Source of the DNA: Azorinus chamasolen
Taxonomy: Eukaryota; Mollusca; Bivalvia; Cardiida; Solecurtidae
Length of the DNA stretch: 64,000 bases
Reading direction: 5' to 3'
Assembly: GCA_963576725.1 (NCBI GenBank)
Contig: OY755244.1
Span: 77,437,620 to 77,501,619, forward strand
Shown here: piece by piece, positions 1-9,964 of the stretch
Layout: every line of letters starts with the position of its first letter
Numbering within the stretch: position 1 is the first letter of the stretch
Program-made: the position numbers and the translations under genes
Notes under the pieces: model-generated
Told to the model about the DNA's origin: nothing
Databases searched by the model: none
The model's input: the letters and a program-made list of their open reading frames with translations, nothing else

Positions 1-60
1 ATCTGATAGACTTTTGTTGACTTTGCAGAGATAGTAGACCCAGATCAGACAGCTTCTATC
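1..60. repeat. T1/T2 MITE fragment
   Basis: Positions 21-59 hold the left hairpin arm of a T1/T2 element (AGTAGACCCAGATCAGACAG) without its partner arm or termini. It is a broken copy at the window edge. Confidence 0.5.
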
Positions 61-90
61 ATACAAATAATATTTTTTCATGACATGTTG

Positions 91-882
91 TTAGCTCACC
101 TGGCACAAAGTGAGCTATTGTGATCATCATGTATCCATCATTCGGTGTCGTCCATCATGCGTCATCTGTCATCAACATTTAATTTCAAACGAATTGAACG
201 ACATCTCCTCTAAAATCATAAGGTCAAATGTAAGGAAACTTCCCAAGGATGGTTTTTGTGTGAGCCTTTGTCAAATTAGCTAAAATGGTTTGGATCCATG
301 TAGAACTCTGGTTGCCATGCCAACCAAAAGAAAAATCTTAAATCTCTTCTTCTCCAAACCCGATGGTCAGATTTCAAAATAAATTGATGGGAATAATCAT
401 TAGGTAAATGGCTACCAAAATAGCTAAAACCATGACAATATCTAAAACAACAATGCAGCTAGGAGGCAGGGCCTGTTTTCCTTATTTTGTCTATACAGAA
501 AACATAGCAAAATCTTCAAATCTACTCTTCTCCAAAACCAATGGTCTGATTTCAGAATAACTTGATGGGAGTGGTCATTAGGAAACCCCCTACCAAAACA
601 GCTATAGTGTTGTTTTTTTTTATCCATTTAGAACTCTTGTTGCCATGGCAACCAAAAGAAAAAATATTTAAATCTCTTCTTCTCCAAAACTGATAGTCTA
701 AGATTTCAAATAATTTAATGGGAATAATCATTTAATAGGTGACTATCTACCAAAATAGCTAAAACCATGACAATATTTAAAACAACATGGCGGCTTGGGG
801 ACGGGCCTGTTTTCCTTCTAAGTCTATATAGAAAACATAGCAAACCAGGTGAGCGATACAGGGCCATCATGGCCCTCTTGTT
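91..882 (+). mobile_element. RC (Helentron/pearl-like) element, AGCTCACC type
   Basis: It begins with TTAGCTCACCTGG, whose complement recurs as TGAGCT about 15 bases on, forming a 5' hairpin. It contains diverged tandem cores of about 170 bp (AAATCTCTTCTTCTCCAAA recurs). It ends with GGTGAGCGATACAG, the hairpin GGGCCATCATGGCCC and TCTTG. No coding capacity, so non-autonomous. Assignment to Helentron-associated elements rests on architecture only. Confidence 0.6.
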
Positions 883-899
883 TTGTTTATCTGAGAGCC

Positions 900-1507
900 T
901 CAAACTTATCCATCCATGTGGACACTTTTACAATATATTATGAAAAAATTGGTTTCAAAATGTCTGCATTTTATATTCCTTTAAATGCTCCAAATCAAAT
1001 TTTGAGTGCACCCATTTGCATTTTGGCCCTGTGGAAGTTTTTGTTTTTTGTTGCCTTAAGTGATGTGTTTATTGTTTGATTCAATCCCTCAGAGGTTGAA
1101 CAAAAAGAGAAATCGGCAACTAATCTTCGTGAATTTGTATCTGCAGATCTTTTTTATCGACACATAAAAGAAATAGCTTTGAATTCTCTTTATGTTTGAT
1201 TTTAACTTTTATCCTGTTAAGCACATACTGATTCAGTCATTTAGAAACAGTTTCTGATCCTGATCAGGCACAAGGAAACTCAACGTCTCATCAGGATTGT
1301 AGCTGTTTGTCCCTCTAATAGTAGTTACTCAAAAGCGTGAACAAATGGAAAGTTGAAAAATTATTACAGATTAGAATTTGAGCAGACATCAACTTTTACA
1401 GCATGAAAAGGGCTGACTCTGAGCATTCCACAGGGGAAGTCATGATAAGATGAGATGTTCAGTTACTCATATTGTATTTTGGTTAACCCTCACCCTTATG
1501 ACTATTC
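900..1507. other. No recognisable gene or element
   Basis: AT-rich sequence without a supported exon. Around 1250-1310 a decayed hairpin related to T5 can be seen (GATCCTGATCAGGCAC, later CTCATCAGGATTG). Confidence 0.4.
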
Positions 1508-1514
1508 ATGTAAG

Positions 1515-1707
1515 CAGAGCTACAGATAAATGTGCGTACCCAAATACTAAAATCCTCATTTCTCCACCAAACCCAATGTTGTGACCACTCTTTAGAATCG
1601 TCTCAAAGAGACGATTCTAAAGAGTGGTCACAACATAGGGTTTGATGGAGAAATAAAGAAGTTATTCCTGAAAATGTTTTAAATTACGCATCTTATCTTG
1701 ACTTCTG
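1515..1707 (+). mobile_element. H-family palindromic MITE with 7-bp TSD
   Basis: The core 1559-1653 is a near-perfect inverted repeat with arms of about 46 bases around an AAA loop at 1605-1607. Outer ends are CAGAG and TTCTG. The bases ATGTAAG flank both sides (1508-1514 and 1708-1714), a clean 7-bp target duplication. CAGAG termini recall hAT or P superfamilies; hAT normally gives 8 bp. Confidence 0.75.
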
Positions 1708-1724
1708 ATGTAAGAGAAAAAAAC

Positions 1725-1879
1725 ATGATTTTTTAGTTGAATTTTTATAATGATGTACATCACAGGATATTTTGGCCATGGCAGAAACTGTAGAATAAGA
1801 TCTATATTATTCCAGAAGCAAACACCAGACCCTGAACAGACAGCTGCTACAGGAGCATCTGTTTGAGGTAACGGGTTAA
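1725..1879 (-). mobile_element. T2 MITE, 5' truncated
   Basis: Contains the T2 arm ATTTTGGCCATGGCAGAAAC and a degraded hairpin (CAGACAGCTG...CAGGAGC). It ends GGGTTAA at the next element's left TTAA. Confidence 0.6.
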
Positions 1880-2132
1880 CCCTTTCCTTCATATAAACTC
1901 CATTTTATACCTTTGAAAATAGAGTAGATCCAGATCAGATGGTTCCTGTAGGAGGTGTCTGATCAAGGCCTTCTCTGATTCTCTGATTGCTTATGAAATT
2001 ATAATAGATTTACTTCTACCAATATCAAAATATCCTATGTACATGAATTATACCATTATTAAAAAACATCAGCTATTAAATATGTATGATGTCATTATTT
2101 CTTACATGAATATTCAACAGGGAAAGAGTTAA
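1876..2132 (+). mobile_element. T2 MITE
   Basis: Complete copy from TTAACCCTTTCC to GGAAAGAGTTAA. Its apex is CTCCT replaced by TTCCTGTAGGAG near 1950. The right arm carries ATGATGTCATTATTTC. Confidence 0.8.
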
Positions 2133-2149
2133 GGTGTAGATTAATGTTA

Positions 2150-2666
2150 TACCTTTGAACTTCTATATCTTGAAATAATACTCAAACTTTGAGATAACTC
2201 AAAGTAAAAGTTCTGTACTTCCAAATTTTACAATACAGAATTGTGTATCATTGTGCATCTAGAAACACATGCGGCAGCTTAATGTTTGTCAAAAATAATG
2301 CTGAAAGCTCCTACAGGATCTTTCAGCATTACTTTAGACCTGCATTAAGCTGTGAACTTGAGAAATAGTTCAGATTAGAGATCAGATGATTCAAACCTCT
2401 ATTATCTTGGAAGTACAGTAAAACCTCGATTATTCGAATTTTATGTATAAAAGATTTTAGATACTTTTAGGCAGGTGGCTGCTTAATGCATGGTTAAAGT
2501 CATGCAGAAAGCTCCTAGAGGAGCTTTCTGCATGACTTCCACCATGCATTAAGCTGCCACCTGTCTTAAAGATCGATATTAATACGTATTTTAGTGTTCG
2601 AATAATTGAAATTTTACTGTAATTTGTATGAACCCTTGGGGTTTGAGATATCCAAATTCAACTGTA
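2150..2666 (+). mobile_element. M2 MITE split by an M1 insertion
   Basis: Left end TA-CCTTTGAACTTCTATATC and right end ATTCAACTG-TA match the intact M2 copy at 46752. An apex CTCCTACAGGAT lies at 2308-2319. The element is interrupted at 2414-2621; removing that insert and one TA restores contiguous M2 sequence. Confidence 0.75.
2414..2621 (+). mobile_element. M1 MITE nested in M2
   Basis: TA-flanked element with ends CAGTAAAACC and ATTTTACTG. It has a long hairpin with arms GGCAGGTGGCTGCTTAATGC and its complement, apex CTCCTAGAGGAG at 2512-2523. TA duplications and CAGT ends fit a mariner-like MITE. Confidence 0.85.
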
Positions 2667-3075
2667 TTTGAAATTTGGTGAGAACATTATTTAGGCAGAT
2701 GGTGATTTATTCAGCACGTGAAAGGTGAAGCCCAGCATTGTTTAAGTTTACAGCTATCTCGGGACTGTAGAAGTGATCAATCATTGTTAAATCACCCCTC
2801 ATTTAATAATCTTTATTTGCAAAATATCATCAGTCATTTCTGTTCTTAAATAAATTGCTCCTAAAAAAATCAAAAAAATCTCAAAACTGAAAATAAATAT
2901 TCATGAGTTTGGATCCAGATGGGGCTCTGAATGTTTCAATATCTCATCTGGATCCCTGCAGTTGGCAATAATTTTATCAAGATTTCACCCACAACAGTCC
3001 AAGAGTTAATCTGGAAGATTTTTATATCAAACAAAAACAGATATGGGCTTATTAGTTTAGGAACTGAAAATGACG
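2667..3075. other. No gene seen
   Basis: AT-rich. A short degenerate hairpin is visible at 2911-2958 (GGATCCAGATG...CATCTGGATCC), probably a T5 relic. Confidence 0.4.
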
Positions 3076-3288
3076 TTAACCCTTACCATGTAGGAAACGA
3101 GTCAATACTCTCCTTTGCAAACAGTATAGACCCAGATGAGAGGGCTCCTCTAGGAGCCCTCTCATCAGGGTCTGCACTATTTGTCATGTTACAGTTTTCT
3201 TTAGAAAAATCCCTAAATAGTCACCGTAAGCTTGACCTGTTTGAATTTTGGAATAGTCCATTTGAACTTTGAGCGATGTAAGGGTTAA
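3076..3288 (+). mobile_element. T4 MITE
   Basis: TTAACCCTTACC to GTAAGGGTTAA. Perfect apex CTCCTCTAGGAG at 3145-3156 inside a stem reading AGATGAGAGGG. The right arm has GACCTGTTTGAATTTTGGAA. The 113-residue frame across it is a shadow. Confidence 0.85.
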
Positions 3289-3431
3289 TGGCTATATGAA
3301 GTTGGGTTCATCTTGATAAATTCTTATGTGATTATGCACCCATTTCTTGTCCATTATTTTTATCAAACATTCATGCTTTGCTTTTATACCAGATGGAAAC
3401 AACAGAGTAGTCAAATACAGTAGAACTTGTC

Positions 3432-3683
3432 TTAACCCTTCTCTTGCTGAATTTTAAAACACATTTCTCCTTCTTTACCCATGCATATATCAGCATATTA
3501 CATTATATCTTCACTGTGTACAAGTATTTCGCTGTGCAATCACTGCTGTTGGGTGCACTGGTTGCACAATCAACTTGTAAATAGTGCAGACCCTGATGAG
3601 ACAGCTCCTGCAGGAGCTGTCTCATCTGGGTCTTCACTATTTACAGGTAGGTATATTGACGTGAATAGCAAGCGAAGGGTTAA
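3432..3683 (+). mobile_element. T7 MITE
   Basis: TTAACCCTTCTCTTGCTG to AGCGAAGGGTTAA. Long stem with TAAATAGTGCAGACCCTGAT, apex CTCCTGCAGGAG at 3605-3616. Nearly the same as the copy at 43320. Shares its right TTAA with the next T3. Confidence 0.85.
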
Positions 3684-3863
3684 CCCTTTATACGCCTTTC
3701 TACGCCTCTGTAAAAGTCACTTTATGAAACCATTGTGATAAATAGAGCATTTGCTCCTATATAAAATATTCTAAAATTTTCCTTTTCTCTAGTAAATGCT
3801 CCTTTTGGGTAGATTCATTCAAAAAGGGTGGGTCTAAAAATAGCCTATGGAGGAAAGAGTTAA
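3680..3863 (-). mobile_element. T3 MITE with half hairpin
   Basis: Abuts T7 through one shared TTAA (3680-3683). Only one arm of the hairpin remains (ATAGAGCATTTGCTCC then ATAAAATATTC), so the palindrome has been lost by internal deletion. Confidence 0.8.
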
Positions 3864-3925
3864 GCAGCCATCAAAAAGAAGTATAATTATGGGTTTTTAA
3901 GGCAGGTGGTTGTTAATGCAGGTCA
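3864..3925. mobile_element. M1 fragment interrupted by T3
   Basis: Contains GCAGGTGGTTGTTAATGCAG, the M1 stem arm, cut off by the TTAA-flanked T3 that begins at 3926. Confidence 0.5.
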
Positions 3926-4145
3926 TTAACCCATTACCTCATAGGCTATTTTTAGATACAGCCTCTTTGAATAAATCTACCGAAAAGGAGCATTAACTAG
4001 AGAAAAGGATTTTTTTTTAGAATTTTGTAGTTTGAAACCATTGTGATAAATAGAGCATTTGCTCCTATAGGAGCAAATGCTCTTTTTATCACATAGTGAC
4101 TTTTACAGAGTAGTCAAAAGTTGTCAATATGAGGGAATGGGTTAA
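3926..4145 (+). mobile_element. T3 MITE
   Basis: TTAACCCATTACCTC to GAGGGAATGGGTTAA with a near-perfect hairpin (CATTGTGATAAATAGAGC both ways), apex CTCCTATAGGAG at 4062-4073. Its right TTAA is the left TTAA of the following T1. Confidence 0.85.
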
Positions 4146-4393
4146 CCCTTTCCCTGTTCTATATTTAGCCAATATTTCAATACCTACTGAATATTCATTG
4201 ACAAAATAGTTATAAACAAATATGGAAGGTGGAACATAATGTAGACATTTTAGAAAGCAAAGAAACAGATCTTTCAAATTCTATTAGCAAACAGAGTAGA
4301 CCCTGATCAGATGGCTCCTCTAGGAGCCGTCTGATCTGGGTCTTCTCTGTTTGCCAATGTGTGAAAACACGTTTATATGAGGGAAAGGGTTAA
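4142..4393 (-). mobile_element. T1 MITE
   Basis: Inverted T1 from TTAACCCTTTCCCTG to GGGAAAGGGTTAA. Apex CTCCTCTAGGAG at 4315-4326. Chained to the upstream T3. Confidence 0.85.
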
Positions 4394-5312
4394 GCATATT
4401 TATGGAATAAAGGGTTCTTCCAACTTGAAACTTTGATATATGATAAGATCTTGAGCAGGTTTGGCATATTCTGCCATGTAAATACTCTAGCACCTTCAAT
4501 TTTCTTGGATCCTTCTCATATTCACAAATAATTTGCATGACCAATAGATCTCAGCTGTGTATGATTATGGGCAAAATTGAATTAACCCTTTCCTTCATAT
4601 AAACGTGTTTTCACACATTTGCAAATGGAGTAGATTCAGATCAGGGTCTGCTCTGTTTGCTAGTGGAATTTGATAGATCTGTTTCTTAAGTTTCTAAAAT
4701 GTTCCATCTGTCATATTTGATTTTAAGTATTTTGTCCATGAATACTCAGTAGGTATTGATATTTGGAATAAACATGAAACAGGGAAAGAGTTAATAGACA
4801 TAGAATTACATGACTGTATTATCAAAACATAGCGTTTTTAACCGTATTAACGCTCTAGCGTTGTTGTTACGTCACTGGTCCTGTTCATATTCACAAAGTA
4901 TGTAAGACCATATTAAGATCTCAGCCAGGTTAGATTATGGGTAACATTGGACATGTTGGTCTAGATTTGTTTGCCCTTGCATTAACAAAAAATGGCATAT
5001 TTTACCATGTTAGAACTCTGGCACCTTATCATATTCAATAATTATATGCTTCCAACAAATATGATCGTAGGCAATATGGAAACTGTTATATAGATCAAGA
5101 GTTATGTGCCTTTGAGTGGCATATTTTAACTTGCTAACACACTTAGCGCGTAAGATCTCAGACAGGTTAAATATGGTTAAAATTGGAGCAGTACATACAG
5201 AGTTATGTGCCCTTGAATCCAGATTTATTATTATTCAGACATATTTTACTTGATTTTCTTATTAAATGGTACTCAGGTGAACAATTCCGAGCTATCATGA
5301 CCCTCTTGTTTT
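4394..5312 (+). mobile_element. Degenerate RC-like element, T1 nested
   Basis: Diverged tandem cores recur (AGATCTCAGNCAGGT followed by ATGG-AAATTGG). The right end reads CAGGTGAACAATTCCGAGC, then CATGACCCTCTTG, like the AGCTCACC-type 3' end. No clear left terminus. A T1 interrupts it at 4582-4794. Confidence 0.4.
4582..4794 (+). mobile_element. T1 MITE with collapsed hairpin
   Basis: TTAA on both sides. The apex has been deleted, leaving GTAGATTCAGATCAGGGTCTGC directly joined; the right arm with GTAGGTATTGATATTTGG is intact. Confidence 0.8.
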
Positions 5313-5323
5313 CAGCATAATAA

Positions 5324-5501
5324 TTGGTATCCTTTGAATGTGGGACTGGCATGGACTGTTACTTGCTAACAGTGCAGACCCAGATCAGAGGGCTCCTAGA
5401 GGAGCCCTCTGATCAGGGTCTGCACTGTTTGTCATTCAAAATCCTTTAGCAAGTGGCCTATGCCTTTCATACTGAATGGACACTATCGTTGAAAGGGTTA
5501 A
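5324..5501 (+). mobile_element. T6 MITE
   Basis: Stem AACAGTGCAGACCCAGATCA with apex CTCCTAGAGGAG at 5393-5404, then GTTTGTCATTCAAAATCC. The left terminus is eroded; the right end GAAAGGGTTAA is shared with the next element. Confidence 0.75.
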
Positions 5502-5755
5502 CCCTTTCCGTCATATAAACACGTTTTAATGCATCTGCAAACAGATCTAGAGTAGACCAAGATCAGATGGCTCCTATATAGGAGTCGTCTGATCAGGGTC
5601 TGCTCTGTTTGCCTATGGAAATTTATAGATCTGATTATGCACTTTCCAAAACAGTGAAACAATTCCCTTTCCCTTGTTCCATTTTATTGATTATGGCCAT
5701 GAATATTCATGAGGTCACGAAATATTGAATAAACATGAAACATGGAAAGGGTTAA
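5498..5755 (+). mobile_element. T1 MITE, variant right arm
   Basis: TTAACCCTTTCCGTC to GGAAAGGGTTAA. The right arm (CACTTTCCAAAACAGTGAAA) differs from typical T1 and matches the truncated copy near 51455, marking a subfamily. Both TTAA ends are shared with neighbours. Confidence 0.8.
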
Positions 5756-5966
5756 CCCTTACAGTGCGGGGCACGAGTCACTAATACCCTTTGCAGACAG
5801 TGTAGACCCAGATGAGAGGGCTCCTAGAGGAGGCCTCTCATCAGGGTCTGCTCTATTTGTCATGTTACAGTTTTCTTTAGGAAAAACCTTAAATATTCAT
5901 AATATGCTTGACCTGTTTGAATTTTGGAATAGTCCATTTGAAAGTTCAGTGTTGATGGGGTGTTAA
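5752..5966 (+). mobile_element. T4 MITE
   Basis: Third link of the T6-T1-T4 chain. Apex near 5820 is imperfect (CTCCTAGAGGAGG). Ends at TTAA 5963-5966. Confidence 0.8.
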
Positions 5967-6086
5967 GCGATGTTTTATTACCCCATTGCCTTTGTAAACA
6001 AGTAGTTTTTCCTTTATAGCCTTTATTTGTCCCACTGGTCCTTCTGTTGGTTTAACGGTTGTCTGATGATTGATCAATATGCAAAG

Positions 6087-6112
6087 AGGTTTACAGTAAA
6101 ACTTTCTCTAAA
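6087..6112 (+). mobile_element. M1 left-end fragment
   Basis: TTTACAGTAAAACTTTCTCT matches the M1 terminus; the rest of the element is missing. Confidence 0.4.
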
Positions 6113-6152
6113 GGGACTACTTAACTCTTTACACTCTAGTAGGGAATTTATC

Positions 6153-6347
6153 CAGAGGCCCAGATAAGTTGCATAAATGAAACAATTTTTAAGAATAGCT
6201 CCTTTATTTCTCCACCAAACCCTATGTTGTGACCACTCTTTAGAATCGTCTCTTCGTGACGATTCTAAAGAGTGGTCACAACATTGGGTTTGGTGGAGAA
6301 ATGACGATTCTAGTATATTTGAATACACATCTTTATCTGTTGCTCTG
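6153..6347 (-). mobile_element. H-family palindromic MITE with 7-bp TSD
   Basis: Ends CAGAGGCCCAGATAA and TTATCTGTTGCTCTG. ATTTATC occurs at 6146-6152 and again at 6348-6354, a second independent 7-bp duplication. The inner palindrome arms carry GTGACCACTCTTTAGAATCG. Confidence 0.8.
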
Positions 6348-6365
6348 ATTTATCTATACCTAATG

Positions 6366-6562
6366 AAGCAGTTTGGATCCAGATGAGACACAAAGTAACT
6401 CGGCATTTTTTTGGGGATCCAAATTATTTGACTCTGATTGTGGTTTTGAAGAGAAATAAAGGAAAAGTAAGTTTAAGAGTTGTAACTGTGACATATGACT
6501 GTTTTTAATAAATAAATAATGTGCGAAGAATTAAAAATATTACTTAATGTGCAAAGAATTAA
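6366..6562 (+). mobile_element. T5 MITE, degenerate
   Basis: GCAGTTTGGATCCAGATGAG at the start and TTAATGTGCAAAGAATTAA at the end match the intact T5 at 62204; the left terminus and apex are eroded. Confidence 0.5.
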
Positions 6563-6697
6563 AAGAATGAATGAGTGATCAGATTTTATGGCACTGCAGG
6601 GAAACCGAATAACTCACACAGTGCCAATGATAGATGAGTAGATGATGAAGAGGATGATTTCAACACGAAGATTTTGAGTATGGTTATTCTCACATGC

Positions 6698-6946
6698 TTA
6701 ACCCTTTCCTCATATAAATGTGTTATCACACATCTGCAAACAGAGTAGACCCAGATCTGATGGCTCCTATAGGAGTCATCTGACCAGGGTCTGATCTGTT
6801 TGCTAATTAAATTTAATAGTTCTGTGTCTTTACTTCCTAAAATGGCTTCAAGGTTCCTGCTTCCATATTTCATTAGGACTATTTTGTCCATGAATATTCA
6901 GTAGGTACTGAAATGGGGAATATACATAGAACAAGGAAAGGGTTAA
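6698..6946 (+). mobile_element. T1 MITE
   Basis: TTAACCCTTTCCTC to GGAAAGGGTTAA; apex CTCCTATAGGAG near 6764-6775; right arm GTAGGTACTGAAATGGGG. Confidence 0.85.
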
Positions 6947-7055
6947 AATAAATTATTGTAGTCTGAGAATTGAACAGTTTGGGTCCTGATAAAATGCTGA
7001 GTGGATACAAACTGTTTTCATAGGAAACCACAAAATGACATTAGCATGCAAAACA

Positions 7056-7238
7056 TTAACTCTTTCTTTCATAGAGGCGCTCTTTCACGCCTTTGCAAAC
7101 CGGCGGCTCCTGTTGGAGCCATCTGATCAGGATCTTCTTTGTTTTCTTACAAAATTTTGACGATTCTGTCACAGTAAAATTTAAAACTTCAGCTACTCGA
7201 TATTCATAATATTTTTCTTAATGAATATTTATGAGGCA
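7056..7238 (+). mobile_element. T2 MITE, degenerate
   Basis: Left TTAACTCTTTC; a shortened hairpin (CGGCTCCTGTTGGAGCC) and a right arm with ATATTTATGAG. The right TTAA is mutated (GAACAATAA). Confidence 0.55.
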
Positions 7239-7521
7239 AAGAACAATAAATATTCGCCGAAGGTCTGTGGTATAAGGAGATGCATGTTTGATTAAAATTT
7301 GGCAATGAGATTTTTCTGTGATATTTGATGGGATGTAATTATGAAGTCACCATTTTCGTACCAGACTGTTTAATTTGGTCTGCTATAATAACTAATAACA
7401 TTTATCTTGTCTGATCATCTAATAGTGTAGAAAAAAAATTCCTTTCACATTATTTTGTGTGCTTGACTCGAAATGATTATGAATTTTCACGAAAGTGGAA
7501 TATAGGTCAGAGGCCCAGATA
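7239..7521. other. No gene seen
   Basis: AT-rich sequence with no motif I can assign. Confidence 0.3.
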
Positions 7522-7670
7522 AGATTTGCACATACATACTTCAAACTTGGCATGCATGGGCAACTTATGGAGGCGAACATTTTTAGGGGTGACTTATTAA
7601 GGTCAAGGTCATACATCAAGGTCAATGGTAAAATCGGGGGCATAGTGTTTCACAAACACATCTTGCTCAG
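7522..7670 (+). mobile_element. RC element 3' fragment
   Basis: One core with CTTCAAACTTGGCATGCATG and AAGGTCAAGGTCATACATC, then GGGGGCAT, the hairpin GTGTTTCACAAACAC and ATCTTG. It matches the 52614-53010 family. Confidence 0.55.
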
Positions 7671-7682
7671 AATTGTTTCTTT

Positions 7683-8830
7683 ATTAGTCCCCTAACGGCA
7701 AAAGACAAAGGGGACTATTAATTTTGTTTGCGTCTGTCCGTCCATCTGTCCATCCGTTCGTCATTCAGCATCAATCAGTTGTCCGGACTGTTTTGGGAAG
7801 TGGTTTGAGATATAAACTTTATATGTGGTATAAAGCTACATCTACATGAGTTACAGCTTAAGTTCCGATCCCAGTCCATTTGAATAATTTTTGCTAGAGT
7901 TATGGCCTTTGGACTTGAAATTTTTCGTTAAATTTTCAATTTTCCGGATTTTTTTTTGGAAGTGGTTTGAGATATCAACTTAATGTTTGGTATAAAGCTA
8001 AATCTAGATGAGTTATAGCTTAAAAATAAATCTCTGTGGGGTTGAATAATTTTTGCCAGTGTTAAAATTAAGGCACTTGAACTTGAAATTTTTCGTCAAA
8101 TTTTCAATTGTCAGGACTTTTTTTGGAAGTGAATTGAGATATCAGCTGAATATGGTATTAAGTTAATATTGGTATAAAGCTAAATCTGGATGAGTTACAG
8201 CTTAACTTCGGATCTCGAATAATTTTTTTCAGGGTTATGACCCTTAGCTTAAAAATTTTCATCAAATTTTCCTTTTTCAGATTTTCCGGACACTTTTGGA
8301 TGTGGTTGGAGATATTAATTTTATAATTGGTATAAAGCTAAATCTAGATGAGTTAAAGTTTAAGATTAAATCTCGGTGCGGTTGTATAATTTTTGCCAGA
8401 GTTATAGCCACTGAGCTTGAAATTTTTCATCAAATTATCAATTGTCTGGGCTTTTTTGGAAGTGGTTTAAGATATTAACTTTATATTTGGCATAAAGCTA
8501 AATCTGGATGAGTTACAGCTTAAGTTCGAATCACGGTCTGGGTGAATAATTTTTGTCAGAGTTATGGACCTTTAACTTGAATTTTTTGTGAAAAGGTATA
8601 TAGGTTTTTGAATTTTTGAGTTAACACTTCACAAAAATCAAAGCTGCTTGACCTTGTTAGATGACATTTTTTTTTTTTGTCTGGCAGCTGTCATTACTCT
8701 TCTATGAATTTTAACAGAGTTATCCCCTTTTTGGACTTACAATTTTTGGTAAAAGATGCTTTTTTGCAAAATAAAACCGAGGGATAGTGTCATAAAAGAT
8801 CTCATGTTCGTGATCTTTGATTGAATATTA
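7683..8830 (+). mobile_element. RC element with five tandem cores
   Basis: The 5' hairpin is AGTCCCC...GGGGACT (7688-7718), followed by a GTCTGTCCGTCC microsatellite. Cores starting GGAAGTGGTTTGAGATAT begin near 7796, 7958, 8125, 8298 and 8458, giving periods of about 160-173 bp, close to the core length reported for bivalve pearl elements. The 3' end is not clear. Confidence 0.6.
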
Positions 8831-8859
8831 TGTGTCAGAAGCGATATACCGTAGTTGAT

Positions 8860-9102
8860 TTAACCCTTTCCTATATATAAACGTGTTTTCACGCATTTGC
8901 AAACAGAGTAGACCCAGATCAGACGGCTCCTAGAGGAGCTGTCTGATCAGGGTCTGCTCTGTTTGCTAATAGAATTTGATATATATCTGTTTTTTTGCTT
9001 TCTAAAATGTTTCACCTTTCATATATCTTTATAACCATTTTGTTAATGAATATTCAGTAGGTATTGAAATTTGGCCTAAGTACAGAACAGGGAAAGGGTT
9101 AA
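8860..9102 (+). mobile_element. T1 MITE
   Basis: Complete; apex CTCCTAGAGGAG near 8926-8937; right arm GTAGGTATTGAAATTTGG. Confidence 0.85.
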
Positions 9103-9222
9103 TAAGTTTGGTATACAGATTCTTGTATGAATGTGCAGCATATAAGGGCTTTTAATTAAATTGTGATAAAAAGTTCAACCAGTAGGGACTATGGCATTGC
9201 TGTCAATGCTTCCATAACTTGT

Positions 9223-9243
9223 TTCTCCATCAAACCCTATGTC
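9223..9243. mobile_element. H-family fragment
   Basis: TTTCTCCATCAAACCCTATG is one outer arm of the H palindrome, joined directly to a broken T2. Confidence 0.45.
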
Positions 9244-9627
9244 ATAGGAGCTGTGTGATCAGGATCTGCTTTGTTTGCTTATGGTATAATATACAGTAAA
9301 ACCTCTCTATAATGACCACTAAATTACACCAATTATTTTGTGTTAAAGGCAGGTGGCTGCTTAAAGCAAGGTGAAAGTAAAACAGAACGCTCCTATAGGA
9401 TCATTCTGTTTTACTTTCACCTTGCTTTAAGCAGCCACCTGCTCTAAATACCAACTAATTAACACAATTTAGGGGGCGTTATAGAGAGGTTTTACTGTAC
9501 ATCTAATTCTACAGTTTCTTCTGAGTCAAAATGTTGTGTTCATAATTATGCCATCATAAAAATTAATCTGATCAGTATTCATGATGTCATAGTTTCTTTC
9601 ATGAATATTAATGGAGTAAAGGGTTAA
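9244..9627 (+). mobile_element. T2 MITE (left half lost) split by M1
   Basis: Right half of the hairpin and right arm (TTCTACAGTTTCTTC, ATTCATGATGTCAT) ending AAAGGGTTAA. An M1 sits at the TA just after GGTATAATA. Confidence 0.75.
9292..9499 (+). mobile_element. M1 MITE nested in T2
   Basis: Ends CAGTAAAACCTCTCTATAAT and its complement with TA duplications. Stem GGCAGGTGGCTGCTTAAAGC; the apex is imperfect (CTCCTATAGGAT at 9390-9401). Confidence 0.85.
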
Positions 9628-9651
9628 AAGACATATGTATGGAGTATAGGG

Positions 9652-9885
9652 TTAACCGTGTTCTGTATTTAGTCCAATTTTTAATACCTACTGAATATTC
9701 ATGGACAAAATAGTTGTAATGAAATATGGAAGGTGTTACATTGTAGCCATTTTAGAAACTAAATAAACAGTTCTGTCAAATTCCACTAGCAAACATAGCA
9801 GACCCTGATCAGATTGCTCCTGCAGGAGATTGCTCCTGTATATCAGATGGATCCTATAGGGTCTGCTCTGTTTGCAAATGCATGG
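9652..9885 (-). mobile_element. T1 MITE, right end lost
   Basis: Starts TTAACCGTGTTCTG. The hairpin has an internal duplication (TTGCTCCTGCAGGAG then TTGCTCCTG). The sequence leaves T1 at about 9885 before the second terminus. Confidence 0.65.
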
Positions 9886-9964
9886 CATTGCTTTTTAGGG
9901 CTGTCTTTGGACACAGTCCTATTTTCATTTGGCTTAATGGGTTTGACATCTGAAAAAAATTAGA

